Assembly (NCBI GenBank): GCA_011390575.1
Contig: JAABSE010000010.1
Location: 1-64,000, forward strand
Direction: 5' to 3'
Source: Sphingobacteriia bacterium
GTDB taxonomy: Bacteria > Bacteroidota > Bacteroidia > Bacteroidales > UBA7960
DNA: 64,000 nucleotides
Below are positions 48,433-57,981 of the stretch, one piece after another; the stretch's first letter is position 1, and each line of letters opens with the position of its first letter. The position numbers and the translations under genes are program-made. Under the pieces are notes generated by a model. That model was not told where the DNA came from, ran no database searches, and was given only the letters and a program-made list of their open reading frames with translations.

Positions 48433-49161
48433 ATGAACACTCTTGCCAAAAAGCCATTTTTACACATCTCGCTAATAATTACTCTGACTGCCCTGCTCCT
48501 GCTGTTTTCCTGCAACAAGGAAGAATATGAATATCCTGTAGTATTCACCGGAGAAGAAATTGACATGACAGAGGAAAGAATAATCCTTAGTGCTTATTTA
48601 CCCCGTATGGGAAATGATGATATTGTTGACTATGGGTTTCAGATTAATAAACTGCGCAATTATCACCACATAGACAATAATTCTCCAAAAATTTCCTTAC
48701 AAAGCATTCCTCTTGAAGATTCTTCTTTTTCCACCACCCTGCGGGCCGGCATGTTACCAGACAATGAATACGAGTTGAGAGCGTATGCCAGGACCCAAAA
48801 GGGAACAAGTTATGGGAATATTATCCTGTTTCGGAACATTGTGGATAACCCAATCCAGCTCGACTATTTTGAGCCCGAAATGGGCAATATTGGTGATACT
48901 ATTTCAATTCATGGAAGCTATTTTAATCCTTATTTAGTAATTGATACATGGAGTTGGCGAGGTGATGAAAACATTGTCAGATTTAACGAAAGAAAAGCAC
49001 TGGTAATTTTTGCCTCCGACAGCTTGCTTAAAGTCATTGTTCCCAATGGCCTCAACGAAACATTGAGTACTATTTCAGTGGAAGTGCGCCACACAAAACA
49101 TAGCTTCAAGGTTCCTTTTTCTCTGCCTCAGTTCACAATAAAAAACTTTGAGATGCAATAG
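48433..49161 (+). CDS. IPT/TIG-containing lipoprotein (short paralogue of the 45002 product)
   Basis: 'LLLLFSCNKEEYEYPVVFTGEEIDM...DYGFQINKL...YELRAYARTQKGTSYG' aligns with 'FISCENEEQFSHPLVHTGEVTDI...DHGFVWDNE...YFLRAYATDGTNTYYG'. Confidence 0.75.
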   Translation: MNTLAKKPFLHISLIITLTALLLLFSCNKEEYEYPVVFTGEEIDMTEERIILSAYLPRMGNDDIVDYGFQINKLRNYHHIDNNSPKISLQSIPLEDSSFSTTLRAGMLPDNEYELRAYARTQKGTSYGNIILFRNIVDNPIQLDYFEPEMGNIGDTISIHGSYFNPYLVIDTWSWRGDENIVRFNERKALVIFASDSLLKVIVPNGLNETLSTISVEVRHTKHSFKVPFSLPQFTIKNFEMQ

Positions 49162-49275
49162 CCAACTGATGGTTAATGTTGAACCCTAACCAAAGGGTGA
49201 AATTTTATCCACAATCAGATATTCAGGACTTGTATCCGTTCAGACAAAAACATCAGTTTTAAAACCATTTTCGCA

Positions 49276-50031
49276 ATGCATCACACAAACTCAGGAATCA
49301 GGAAAGTTTTAACCAGAAGCAGAAATTTTCGAATAGTGACAGCTACCATTGTTTTAGCCGTCGTTTTCTTGCTGCAACCTCACATCTCCGGCGCCCAAAC
49401 CTTCAACAACAACCTTGATCTATACATAGGTTATTCATCGATTCGTATTGAGGGGGACTCAATTTTTCGCAATGGATTATTCGTTACCCCTGCATTTTAC
49501 AGCAACTTCCAATCCACATGGGGGCTGGTTATGATAGGCTCCTGGGATGTCCATGATTTTGTATCCGTAGGGGCAGATTTTAGCTGGCACACCTTTTACA
49601 ACTGGAACTCTTCATTTTCCAATCTTTACGACCGAATGAGAATCAATACATATAATATGTCTCCTTTCATAAAGCTACGCACACCACAAACCCGCCATGG
49701 CATTTTAAATTTTGTAAGCCTGTTTGCAGGTTTGGGTCCTGTAGTTGGCTTTTCGGATTTCGAGCGGGTACATGCCCCATGGCATATTGCCATTCATTCG
49801 TCTTATAGAAATGAAATATCCTTAAACAACAGAGAACGATTGCACCTTTACGGATACAAATATACCCTGGGAGGACAATTGAATCTCAGCCGGTCTATAG
49901 GATTTTTTGCCAGCTTTTCAGGATTCAGCAACCAGGTACAATCATTTGCATTTCCCGATGAAAAATACAACGGTACAGAGGTTACAATGGGTGTGTATTT
50001 CCGCTTTATGAACAAAAAAAGATTCTACTGA
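49276..50031 (+). CDS. outer-membrane beta-barrel protein (paralogue 2)
   Basis: 251 aa; 'NGLFVTPAFYSNF', 'SSFSNLYDRM', 'SPFIKLRTPQTRHGILNFVSLFAGLG' parallels the 47602 product. Confidence 0.65.
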   Translation: MHHTNSGIRKVLTRSRNFRIVTATIVLAVVFLLQPHISGAQTFNNNLDLYIGYSSIRIEGDSIFRNGLFVTPAFYSNFQSTWGLVMIGSWDVHDFVSVGADFSWHTFYNWNSSFSNLYDRMRINTYNMSPFIKLRTPQTRHGILNFVSLFAGLGPVVGFSDFERVHAPWHIAIHSSYRNEISLNNRERLHLYGYKYTLGGQLNLSRSIGFFASFSGFSNQVQSFAFPDEKYNGTEVTMGVYFRFMNKKRFY

Positions 50032-50133
50032 TAACCTCTGCCAATAATCAAAACTAAAAAAAGGAATAGAAAGCAGCATATAAAATCCTCTGCTGTTCTA
50101 TTCCCTGTTTAGAGAGATGTTTATCAAAAAAAA

Positions 50134-50535
50134 CTACATCACGTGCACAAAAGTAATTTTGTGAGGATTGCCGTCAAAAATACGATCATTCCATCCGGCG
50201 TCAGCCTGGATTTTAATTTTTGACTGGTCTTTCTTTTGCACTTCCCAGCTGCGGATGATCTCATACTGGTTTTCAATAAAAGCATCGTGCATGCGCCTGA
50301 GCTGATCTTTGAATTCCTGCGGCACTACTTCGGTAAAATGCTTGCCTTTCAACTCGTCGGCTCTCCATCCATAAATATCACAATATCGGTCATTCACTGC
50401 TACAAAGTATCCTTTGCTGTCGGTAATACAAATTCCAAGCTCTTTTTCTTGTCCGATAATATCGGCAACACCTGAGGGGCTTTCCTGAATATCCTCTTTG
50501 ATCTGGCGGGTTCTTCTAAGGTTAATGGTATTCAT
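50134..50535 (-). CDS. stand-alone PAS domain protein
   Basis: 133 aa; 'GICITDSKGYFVAVNDRYCDIYGWRADELKGKHFTEVVP'. Confidence 0.85.
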   Translation of the reverse strand: MNTINLRRTRQIKEDIQESPSGVADIIGQEKELGICITDSKGYFVAVNDRYCDIYGWRADELKGKHFTEVVPQEFKDQLRRMHDAFIENQYEIIRSWEVQKKDQSKIKIQADAGWNDRIFDGNPHKITFVHVM

Positions 50536-50848
50536 TCTATGTAAAATTTTAGGAATAAAGATTTTTTTTCGTTTTTGTGAAAAGTGAAAACAATACCTTA
50601 CAAAGGGTATCTTTCCGTTTCTGCATCACAAAACATAAGTGTTAATCCTAATGTTCAATACGTGTTTACCATTACCGATAATTAACTTTTCAGGAAATTG
50701 TTCAAGTGCCTGATCCCGGTAATTATTATAACACTTCGGGTTCAGAAAGAAAATTTGCGCTTTCAGCAATAAAAATTTCACCGTCATGAGGGTTCAATAT
50801 AATTTTGCTTCAAAACAATTCAATAACCTCCTATAAATTAAGTTATCA

Positions 50849-53236
50849 ATGATTCGATTAACAGCCATTTTGTTCGTTTTCCTTGCCGGTTTTCAGGCCC
50901 TTTATGCCGAAGCCGACATAACACAAACCATCCGGGGTCGCGTTACCGACCGCCAGACATTGCAACCTCTGCCCGGGGCCAATGTGATAATCCCCGGCAC
51001 AGAACCTTTAAAAGGCGCATCGACCGACAGTGAAGGCTACTTTGAAATTTCAAATATTCCGGTGGGGCGAATCGATGTACGGATAACTTTCATGGGATTC
51101 AAAGAAGTCTATCTTTCCAACATAAGCCACATTTCGGGCCGGGAAACCATTATCAATGTTGCCATGGAAGAATACATTCTGACAGGAGAAGAAGTGGTTG
51201 TGTCTGCCAGTGCCGACAAATCTCAGGCCATCAACCCCTTGACGGCTATCAGTGCCCGTGGTTTTACCGTTGAGGAGACCGAACGCTTCGCAGGTTCGCG
51301 CAACGATGTGGCACGCATGGCCGCCAATTATGCCGGAGTAATTGTAGGCAGCGACGATCGCAATGACATTGTAGTGCGGGGTAACAGCCCTACAGGCTTA
51401 CTCTGGCGCCTGGAAGGGATAGATATTCCCAGCCCAAACCATTGGGCTGCCTTTGGCTCTACCGGCGGTCCGGTGAGTATGCTCAACAATACCCTGCTGT
51501 CCAACTCCGACTTTCTTTCCGGTGCGTTCCCCGCTGAATACGGCAATGCCACTGCCAGTGTTTTTGATTTGCGAATGCGCAACGGGAACGACCACAGGCA
51601 CGAGCAGATGTTTCAGATTGGTTTCAATGGCTTTGAACTGGGTGCCGAAGGTCCCATGCTGCGCGATCAGAAAGGTTCCTACCTGGTAAATTTCCGTTAC
51701 AGTACCATGGAAGTGTTTGATATGATGGGAATGAATTTTGGCACCACCGGGATACCCCAATACCATGATCTTTCTTTTAAATTCAACCTGCCACAAACCC
51801 GCTGGGGCAGCTTCTCTCTCTTTGGCTTAGGGGGACGCAGCAGCATTGCGTTTCTCGACAGCAACCGTGATGAAGATGAACTGGATTACTATGCAGGAGA
51901 TGGATTTGACCTCATCAACGGGGCAGACATGGGTGTGATGGGAATCAACCACATCGTGAACCTTACCCCTTCAACATGGTTGCGTTCCACCCTGGCCCTG
52001 AGTCACCGGAATATGCGCACAGACATGGACAGCCTTATCAGGCCACAAATGGACCCTTTCAGAATTTATGGTAATGATTTCAGAGAAAACCGGGTTTCAG
52101 GGGCTATATCCGTCAACTCACGCCTCAACAGCCGCAATACGCTAAAGGGAGGCATGAACCTTTCCATGCGCAATCTGCAACTCAACGATAGTGTTTACAG
52201 CTACACTTATGACCAAATTGTTGCCATCAGGGATATGGAAGGCAGTGGCTGGCTCATGCAACCTTATGTGCACTGGCAGCACCGGCTCAACAATGAAATC
52301 ACATTCAATACAGGCCTGCATCATCAATACTACTTTGTCAACAATACCCATTCCACAGAGCCACGTTTCGGCCTGAATTACAGCTTCCTTCCCAAACATA
52401 CCATCAGCCTGGGAGCAGGTCGCCACAGCCAGATACTGGCAGAAACGGTTTATTTTACCAAAGTCTTTGACGGTAACACCTACCATACCCCCAACAAGAA
52501 TGCTGAAATGCTTAAAAGCGACCACCTGGTGCTGGGCTACGACTATAGTTTCAATGCCCACACACGGCTTAAGGTAGAAACCTATTATCAGAAACTGTTT
52601 GATGTTCCGGTAAATGGATCCAGGGCAGACAGTTACTCCATGCTCAATGAAGGAGCGAACTTTGGTGTATTCAACCCCGACACTATTGCCAGCTCGGGGA
52701 TAGGGCAGAATATCGGTATAGAGATAACCCTGGAACGCTTTTTCCACAAAGGATTGTATTACCTGTTTACCGCATCGGTTTTCGATTCCAAATACCGGGC
52801 TTCGGATGGAGCGTGGCGCAATACTGCTTTCAATAACAACTACATTGCCAACCTGCTGGCAGGCTATGAATTCAGGGTTGGATCGTCGGACAAAAGAAGA
52901 AGCATGATCAATTTCAACATCAAGGCTACATATGCCGGCGGACAACGCTATGTTCCTTTCAGGACGGTATGGGACGAAGACGCACAGCTATACGGACGCC
53001 AGTGGCTGCACAACAACGCCTTTGAAAACCGATACCAGGATTATTTCAGGACTGACCTTAGCATCGGTTTCAAAATGAATACCGGCAATGTTACCCAGGA
53101 ATGGATGATTGAAATTACCAATCTTTTCAATAATCAGAATATTCACTCCATGAATTACGACAAGCAAACAGGAGAAGAAAAAATGGTTCCGCAATTAGGG
53201 ATGATGGTGATTCCGCAATGGAGAATCAGGTTTTAG
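50849..53236 (+). CDS. TonB-dependent receptor with N-terminal carboxypeptidase-regulatory-like domain
   Basis: 'IRGRVTDRQTLQPLPGANVIIPGTEPLKGASTDSEGYFEISNIPVGRIDVRITFMGF', 'NDIVVRGNSPTGLLWRLEGIDIPSPNHWA'. Confidence 0.9.
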   Translation: MIRLTAILFVFLAGFQALYAEADITQTIRGRVTDRQTLQPLPGANVIIPGTEPLKGASTDSEGYFEISNIPVGRIDVRITFMGFKEVYLSNISHISGRETIINVAMEEYILTGEEVVVSASADKSQAINPLTAISARGFTVEETERFAGSRNDVARMAANYAGVIVGSDDRNDIVVRGNSPTGLLWRLEGIDIPSPNHWAAFGSTGGPVSMLNNTLLSNSDFLSGAFPAEYGNATASVFDLRMRNGNDHRHEQMFQIGFNGFELGAEGPMLRDQKGSYLVNFRYSTMEVFDMMGMNFGTTGIPQYHDLSFKFNLPQTRWGSFSLFGLGGRSSIAFLDSNRDEDELDYYAGDGFDLINGADMGVMGINHIVNLTPSTWLRSTLALSHRNMRTDMDSLIRPQMDPFRIYGNDFRENRVSGAISVNSRLNSRNTLKGGMNLSMRNLQLNDSVYSYTYDQIVAIRDMEGSGWLMQPYVHWQHRLNNEITFNTGLHHQYYFVNNTHSTEPRFGLNYSFLPKHTISLGAGRHSQILAETVYFTKVFDGNTYHTPNKNAEMLKSDHLVLGYDYSFNAHTRLKVETYYQKLFDVPVNGSRADSYSMLNEGANFGVFNPDTIASSGIGQNIGIEITLERFFHKGLYYLFTASVFDSKYRASDGAWRNTAFNNNYIANLLAGYEFRVGSSDKRRSMINFNIKATYAGGQRYVPFRTVWDEDAQLYGRQWLHNNAFENRYQDYFRTDLSIGFKMNTGNVTQEWMIEITNLFNNQNIHSMNYDKQTGEEKMVPQLGMMVIPQWRIRF

Positions 53237-53419
53237 GCAGAGCTTGTAAGCACTAAGCCAGCTCCGAAAAGTACTATACCCCCGGTTCCCTAAAAGGGGA
53301 AACTAGCAACCAACTGAATTTATGCATATTAAAAGAACAACTTTAGTTCTATATATTACAAAAAAGATTTTTGGAGTGGCATTAAAATTCATTTCATATT
53401 ATAACCTAAAGGAAAACAA

Positions 53420-53977
53420 ATGCAAATAACAATTCTCAATGGCGACCCAAATCCCGGGGAAAACGATTTGGCCCGTTTCACATCCTTCATTCCGGAAGCA
53501 ACCGGAGCAAATAATGAAATCCGCTATTTCCCTCTGGCCGATATGCAAATCAAACACTGCACCGGCTGCTGGACCTGCTGGTGGAAAACTCCCGGTTTGT
53601 GCATATGGAAGGACGATGCTGATGCCATCTTTGAGGCGGTTATTAACTCAGATCTGGTGGTTTTTGCCTCTCCGGTCACAGCAGGATTTACCAGCAGTTT
53701 GCTCAAAAGAATACAGGATCGGTTAATTGTTCTTATTCACCCCTACATCGAGCTGGTGCAAGGCGAATGCCATCACCGGAAACGCTATGACAGCTATCCG
53801 GACTTTGCTTTGTTGCTTAACACCACACCTGAGGAAGAAACCGATGCAGAAGACATCGAAATTATTACGGACATTTACAAAAGACTGGCCATCAACTTCC
53901 ACTGCAAGTTGCGGCATGTATGGATAACAGACACACAAAAACAAAAGGAGATACCCCATGACATTAGCTATCATTAA
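53420..53977 (+). CDS. flavodoxin family protein / NADPH-dependent FMN reductase
   Basis: 'ITILNGDPNPGEND', 'CTGCWTCWWKTPGLCIWKDD', 'VVFASPVTAGFTSSLLKRIQDR'. Confidence 0.85.
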   Translation: MQITILNGDPNPGENDLARFTSFIPEATGANNEIRYFPLADMQIKHCTGCWTCWWKTPGLCIWKDDADAIFEAVINSDLVVFASPVTAGFTSSLLKRIQDRLIVLIHPYIELVQGECHHRKRYDSYPDFALLLNTTPEEETDAEDIEIITDIYKRLAINFHCKLRHVWITDTQKQKEIPHDISYH

Positions 53978-54626
53978 TGGTTCGCCCCGCGGGCAGCAAA
54001 GCAATTCAAAAATCCTGACCGAACATTTTCTCACCGGCTACCGCAGCCAAAACACCCTGAGAAATGTGGAAATTGCTTACCTGAAGGGTAAAGACCAGTT
54101 TCAAGAAAGCCTGAAAGTGTTCAGTCAGTCAGAGCAGGTCATTATCATCTTCCCCCTTTACACAGATTGTATGCCCGCCATGGTTAAGGAGTTTTTCGAA
54201 CACCTCCCGCCCAATACGGGTGAAAAGAAGAAAGACCTGGGCTTTATTGTACAGTCAGGTTTCCCCGAAGCCATTCATTCTGTGTATGTGGAACGCTATT
54301 TGAAAAAATTTACACAAAGACTCGGATACAATTACCTGGGCACAGTAATTAAGGGGGGTGTGGAAGGAATACAGGTAATGCCGGCATCTATGACACGCAA
54401 ACTGTTTGCCAATTTTCGCAGCATGGGCGAATACTTTGCCCTAAACGGGTCATTTTCAGAAACGATAAAAGCAAAACTGCAGGGACCGTTGCGCATGAGC
54501 AAAGCTCAACAGGTAGGTTTCAAAATTGCAGGTCTTACGGGTCTGCCTAACTTCTACTGGAACAACAACCTGAAGAAACACGGTGCTTATCAACGCCGGA
54601 ATGACAAGCCTTTTGCTGCTGAATGA
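53958..54626 (+). CDS. flavodoxin family protein / NAD(P)H-dependent oxidoreductase
   Basis: 'LAIINGSPRGQQSNSKILTEHFLTGY', 'IIFPLYTDCMPAMVKEFFEHL'; overlaps the preceding ORF by 20 nt. Confidence 0.82.
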   Translation: MTLAIINGSPRGQQSNSKILTEHFLTGYRSQNTLRNVEIAYLKGKDQFQESLKVFSQSEQVIIIFPLYTDCMPAMVKEFFEHLPPNTGEKKKDLGFIVQSGFPEAIHSVYVERYLKKFTQRLGYNYLGTVIKGGVEGIQVMPASMTRKLFANFRSMGEYFALNGSFSETIKAKLQGPLRMSKAQQVGFKIAGLTGLPNFYWNNNLKKHGAYQRRNDKPFAAE

Positions 54627-54709
54627 TTTCTCCTTTTTTTCCAGGAAAAGAGGTCATGATGATTAACTCTACTTTTTTCATACATTTACCCTGAAATAGC
54701 AGCCATCTC

Positions 54710-55735
54710 ATGAAAAAATTTATGAACGACAAGTGGATTCTAATCATCGGAATCCCACTGGTAGGCATCATAATCCCTATGATTTTCAACAGGTTTGACT
54801 TTACTTTTTTGATGAGTGAAGGGTACCGGAATACCATAATGAGCCTGTTCACAACGATTGCTATCTGGCTGGGAATACGAAAAATCGTCATTTTTCTCTG
54901 GGACAAATATCCATGGGAACGTTTTCCGGTTAAACATCTTACTTATGAAATCATCATGGTAACGATATATACCATGCTGATCGGAGGACTGAGCTACATC
55001 GTGGCCTATTACACCCATTTTGTTGAATTAGACCCTGATATGGCAATCGGAATTTCCGTGGCCATCACCCTGTTGATTACCTACCTGATTACCTGCATTC
55101 ATGAAGCCTGGTTCTTTTATACGCAATGGAACGTCAGCCTGGTAAAGGCCCAGGCACTGGAAAAGGAAAACATCCAGTCGCAGTATGAAACCCTCAAAAG
55201 CCAGGTTAACCCCCATTTTTTGTTTAACACCCTCAATACACTTACCACCCTGATTGAAGAGAATCCCAAAGCGGCAGTTGACTACGTGGGTAAAACATCT
55301 GATTTCCTGCGCAGCATTCTGAGCATGAAAGACAAAGAAGTGATAACGCTGGAGGAAGAAATGAAGATCATCCGGACTTTCTACTATCTGCAAAAAGAAC
55401 GTTTTGGAGATAATCTGAACCTGGAAGTACAGCTAACCCCTGAAAACCTTGCCGGGAGCATTCCTCCTCTTTCTCTTCAAATGCTGGTGGAAAATGCCAT
55501 CAAACACAACATCATCTCCTCCGGAAACCCCCTTTCCATCACCATTTCTAATCATACACAGAACAGCATCCGGGTTACCAACAACCTGCAGAAAAAGAAA
55601 AATGAAAATCTCTCCAATGGCATCGGGCTACAAAATATCCGGAAAAGGTATCACTACCTGTCTGAGAAAACGATAGAAATTTCCGAAACAGCTGACAAGT
55701 TTGAGGTTATATTGCCTTTGCTCAAAGGAGAGTAG
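54710..55735 (+). CDS. LytS/YehU-type sensor histidine kinase
   Basis: Four-TM N-terminus; 'LKSQVNPHFLFNTLNTLTTLIEENPKAAVDYV', 'PPLSLQMLVENAIKHN', 'GIGLQNIRKRYHYL'. Confidence 0.92.
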   Translation: MKKFMNDKWILIIGIPLVGIIIPMIFNRFDFTFLMSEGYRNTIMSLFTTIAIWLGIRKIVIFLWDKYPWERFPVKHLTYEIIMVTIYTMLIGGLSYIVAYYTHFVELDPDMAIGISVAITLLITYLITCIHEAWFFYTQWNVSLVKAQALEKENIQSQYETLKSQVNPHFLFNTLNTLTTLIEENPKAAVDYVGKTSDFLRSILSMKDKEVITLEEEMKIIRTFYYLQKERFGDNLNLEVQLTPENLAGSIPPLSLQMLVENAIKHNIISSGNPLSITISNHTQNSIRVTNNLQKKKNENLSNGIGLQNIRKRYHYLSEKTIEISETADKFEVILPLLKGE

Positions 55736-55854
55736 ATACAGGAGGCCGTAAAAATGCAGTGATGTTTATGTAAAGAGGGATACTATCCCTTTCAAATCCT
55801 TTGTTTTTCTTACTTTTGCCCCTTTGAAACACTACACACAACAAACCATCAGCA

Positions 55855-56691
55855 ATGGACAAAAACCGCCAGGCAGCCCCCTTCCTCAAATGGGTAGGAG
55901 GAAAACGTCAATTGATTCCGGCCATTACAAATGTGCTGCCTGCTGATATTGGCCGTTATACCTGGTTTGAGCCATTTATAGGCGGAGGAGCGATGTTGTT
56001 CCATCTGCAACCCCAAAGAGCTGTTATCAACGATTTCAACCATGAACTCATCAATGTGTACGAAGTCATCAGAAACCATCCCGAAGAGCTGATCGAAGAT
56101 TTAAGAAAGCACAGAAATGAACCCGATTATTTTTACGAAATGCGTGCGCTTGACAAAAATGGGGGGCTGAATCAATTGTCTTCCGTACAACGGGCTTCCA
56201 GGGTAATTTTTCTGAATAAAACGTGTTACAACGGACTTTACCGGGTTAACAAAGCCGGAGAATTTAATACTCCCTTTGGCCGTTACAAAAACCCCAACAT
56301 CACCAATGAAGAAGTATTAAGGGCCGTAAGCGACTATCTCAACACAGCAGAAATTGAAATACATAACACTGATTACACAAAGGTTGCAGAACAGGCCGGC
56401 AAGGATGCTTTTGTTTACTTAGATCCGCCTTACCACCCTATCTCTGCCAGCTCAAGCTTTACCGGGTATGTGCAGGGTGGCTGGAACGGAGAAGAACAGG
56501 TAAGGTTGCGCGAAACATGCGACAGGCTCAACAAAAAAGGAATCAGATTTCTTCAGTCCAATTCCTCCTCCCCTTTCATAAAAGAACTTTACAAAGACTA
56601 TACAATTACTACCGTAAAAGCCAGCCGCTACATCAACTCGGTAGCAGCCAAAAGAGGCGCCATAGATGAGGTGCTGATTCGGAATTATTAA
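55855..56691 (+). CDS. D12-class DNA adenine N6-methyltransferase (Dam-like)
   Basis: 'APFLKWVGGKRQLIPAI', 'FEPFIGGGAMLFHLQP', 'DAFVYLDPPYHPIS', 'FLNKTCYNGLYRVNKAGEFNTPFG'. Confidence 0.93.
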   Translation: MDKNRQAAPFLKWVGGKRQLIPAITNVLPADIGRYTWFEPFIGGGAMLFHLQPQRAVINDFNHELINVYEVIRNHPEELIEDLRKHRNEPDYFYEMRALDKNGGLNQLSSVQRASRVIFLNKTCYNGLYRVNKAGEFNTPFGRYKNPNITNEEVLRAVSDYLNTAEIEIHNTDYTKVAEQAGKDAFVYLDPPYHPISASSSFTGYVQGGWNGEEQVRLRETCDRLNKKGIRFLQSNSSSPFIKELYKDYTITTVKASRYINSVAAKRGAIDEVLIRNY

Positions 56692-56715
56692 TAACACCCC
56701 TTGGTTTTTCCTTAG

Positions 56716-56745
56716 CCCGGACGGGAACTTAGAGTCCCCACCGGG
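56716..56745. repeat. REP-like hairpin CCCGG-AC-GGGA-ACTTAGAG-TCCC-CA-CCGGG followed by CATGAACTG
   Basis: 5+4-bp stem with an internal loop; the 3' flank GGGCATGAACTG repeats the core of the 31-nt family. Confidence 0.5.
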
Positions 56746-56974
56746 CATGAACTGCGTGTGTACAATAGATATTGATATGGCTCGATTCTTCTTCAAAATT
56801 TTGTTAGGTTTCTTTTAAAGCTTTTATTAACTTTAATAAGAGACAAGAGACTGGAGCAATCGCGTGATGTTGCTTTTTTGAGAAATCCAAAATTACAACA
56901 TCAATATTTTTCCGGAATCCGATTTCACCTCCCATCCGACAGTTAATTCATAATCAAATTAAAACGTTGAAAAC

Positions 56975-57754
56975 ATGAAAGTACTACAGAATGGAATGAA
57001 AGGGGCAGATGTAAAGAAGTGGCAATACTTCCTTGCCGGCCAGGGTTTTTCAAATGTTGTGGCCGACGGGGATTTTGGACCGGAAACAGAAAAAGCCACC
57101 CGGGCATTTCAACAAAAAATTGGCTTATCGGTAGATGGAATCGTGGGCACTTTTACCCTGGCCCATGCGGGCACCATGGGTCTTGAACTGGTAAAAAATC
57201 CTCCTGACAATAATCCCGAAGGTATTCACTGGCCGCACAAGCCCCCTTTTCGTTCTTTATCGCAGAGTGAGTATCGGCAAAGGTTTGGTGATTTTACATG
57301 GCAAATGAAACCCGGCTCCAACCCGGGGCGGGAAATCGCTATTACCGACAACTGGGAAGCCGAACACATTGTACTGATTGACGCACCCCTTTTTCGTACC
57401 CTCCCCCCTTACAAAGCTTCAAGGATGAGAGTGCACAGGAAAGTTGCCAGGCAATTTGAGCAGCTGTTCCGCGACTGGGAAAAAGCAGGACTTCACAAAC
57501 TGCTATTGTCGTACGATGGGGCCTACAACCCGCGCATGATAAGGGGTTCTGCCACCAACCTCAGTTCACACAGTTATGGTATTGCCTTCGATATCAATGC
57601 AGCCTGGAACGGACTGGGTGTGATCCCTCCCAAAGCAGGACAAAAAGGGTCTGTGCGCGAACTGGTGGAGATAGCCAATGAGCATGGTTTTTATTGGGGA
57701 GGCCACTTTTCACGGCATGATGGAATGCACTTTGAAGTGGCAAGAATCCTTTAA
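56975..57754 (+). CDS. peptidoglycan-binding domain plus M15-type D-Ala-D-Ala carboxypeptidase
   Basis: 'LQNGMKGADVKKWQYFLAGQGF...ADGDFGPETEKATRAFQQKIGLSVDGIVGTFT'; 'SSHSYGIAFDINAAWNG', 'HGFYWGGHFSRHDGMHFEV'. Confidence 0.9.
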   Translation: MKVLQNGMKGADVKKWQYFLAGQGFSNVVADGDFGPETEKATRAFQQKIGLSVDGIVGTFTLAHAGTMGLELVKNPPDNNPEGIHWPHKPPFRSLSQSEYRQRFGDFTWQMKPGSNPGREIAITDNWEAEHIVLIDAPLFRTLPPYKASRMRVHRKVARQFEQLFRDWEKAGLHKLLLSYDGAYNPRMIRGSATNLSSHSYGIAFDINAAWNGLGVIPPKAGQKGSVRELVEIANEHGFYWGGHFSRHDGMHFEVARIL

Positions 57755-57848
57755 AAACAATCCAATCAACTTTAAAAGAAAACAGTACTACTGCTAATTT
57801 AGCAGATAAGACTATATTTTGATAATAAATTAGATGCAGTTCGACTGT

Positions 57849-57902
57849 AGACGGAAGACGGAAGAGAATCCACTTCGGTCTTCTGTATCCTGTTTTCTGT
57901 CT
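57849..57902. repeat. imperfect inverted/low-complexity repeat AGACGGAAGACGGAAGA...TCTTCTGTATCCTGTTTTCTGTCT
   Basis: Tandem AGACGGA units with a partially complementary downstream arm; intergenic. Confidence 0.35.
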
Positions 57903-57981
57903 ATACCCATTGAATCAATGCAACTCGTATTTGTTTCCATTTAAAGTGCAGTAGAACAGAAAAAACAAACCCTTGAGGATA

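Noticed and set aside
53276-53303. Possible hairpin ACCCCCGGTTCCCTAAAAGGGGAAAC after the TonB receptor gene
   Set aside because: Only about 5 bp of convincing stem; too weak to list as a feature, though it might be a decayed repeat.
55855-56691. Restriction-modification or defence island around the methylase
   Set aside because: Neighbouring genes are a histidine kinase and a cell-wall peptidase; no endonuclease, helicase or toxin-antitoxin candidate seen.
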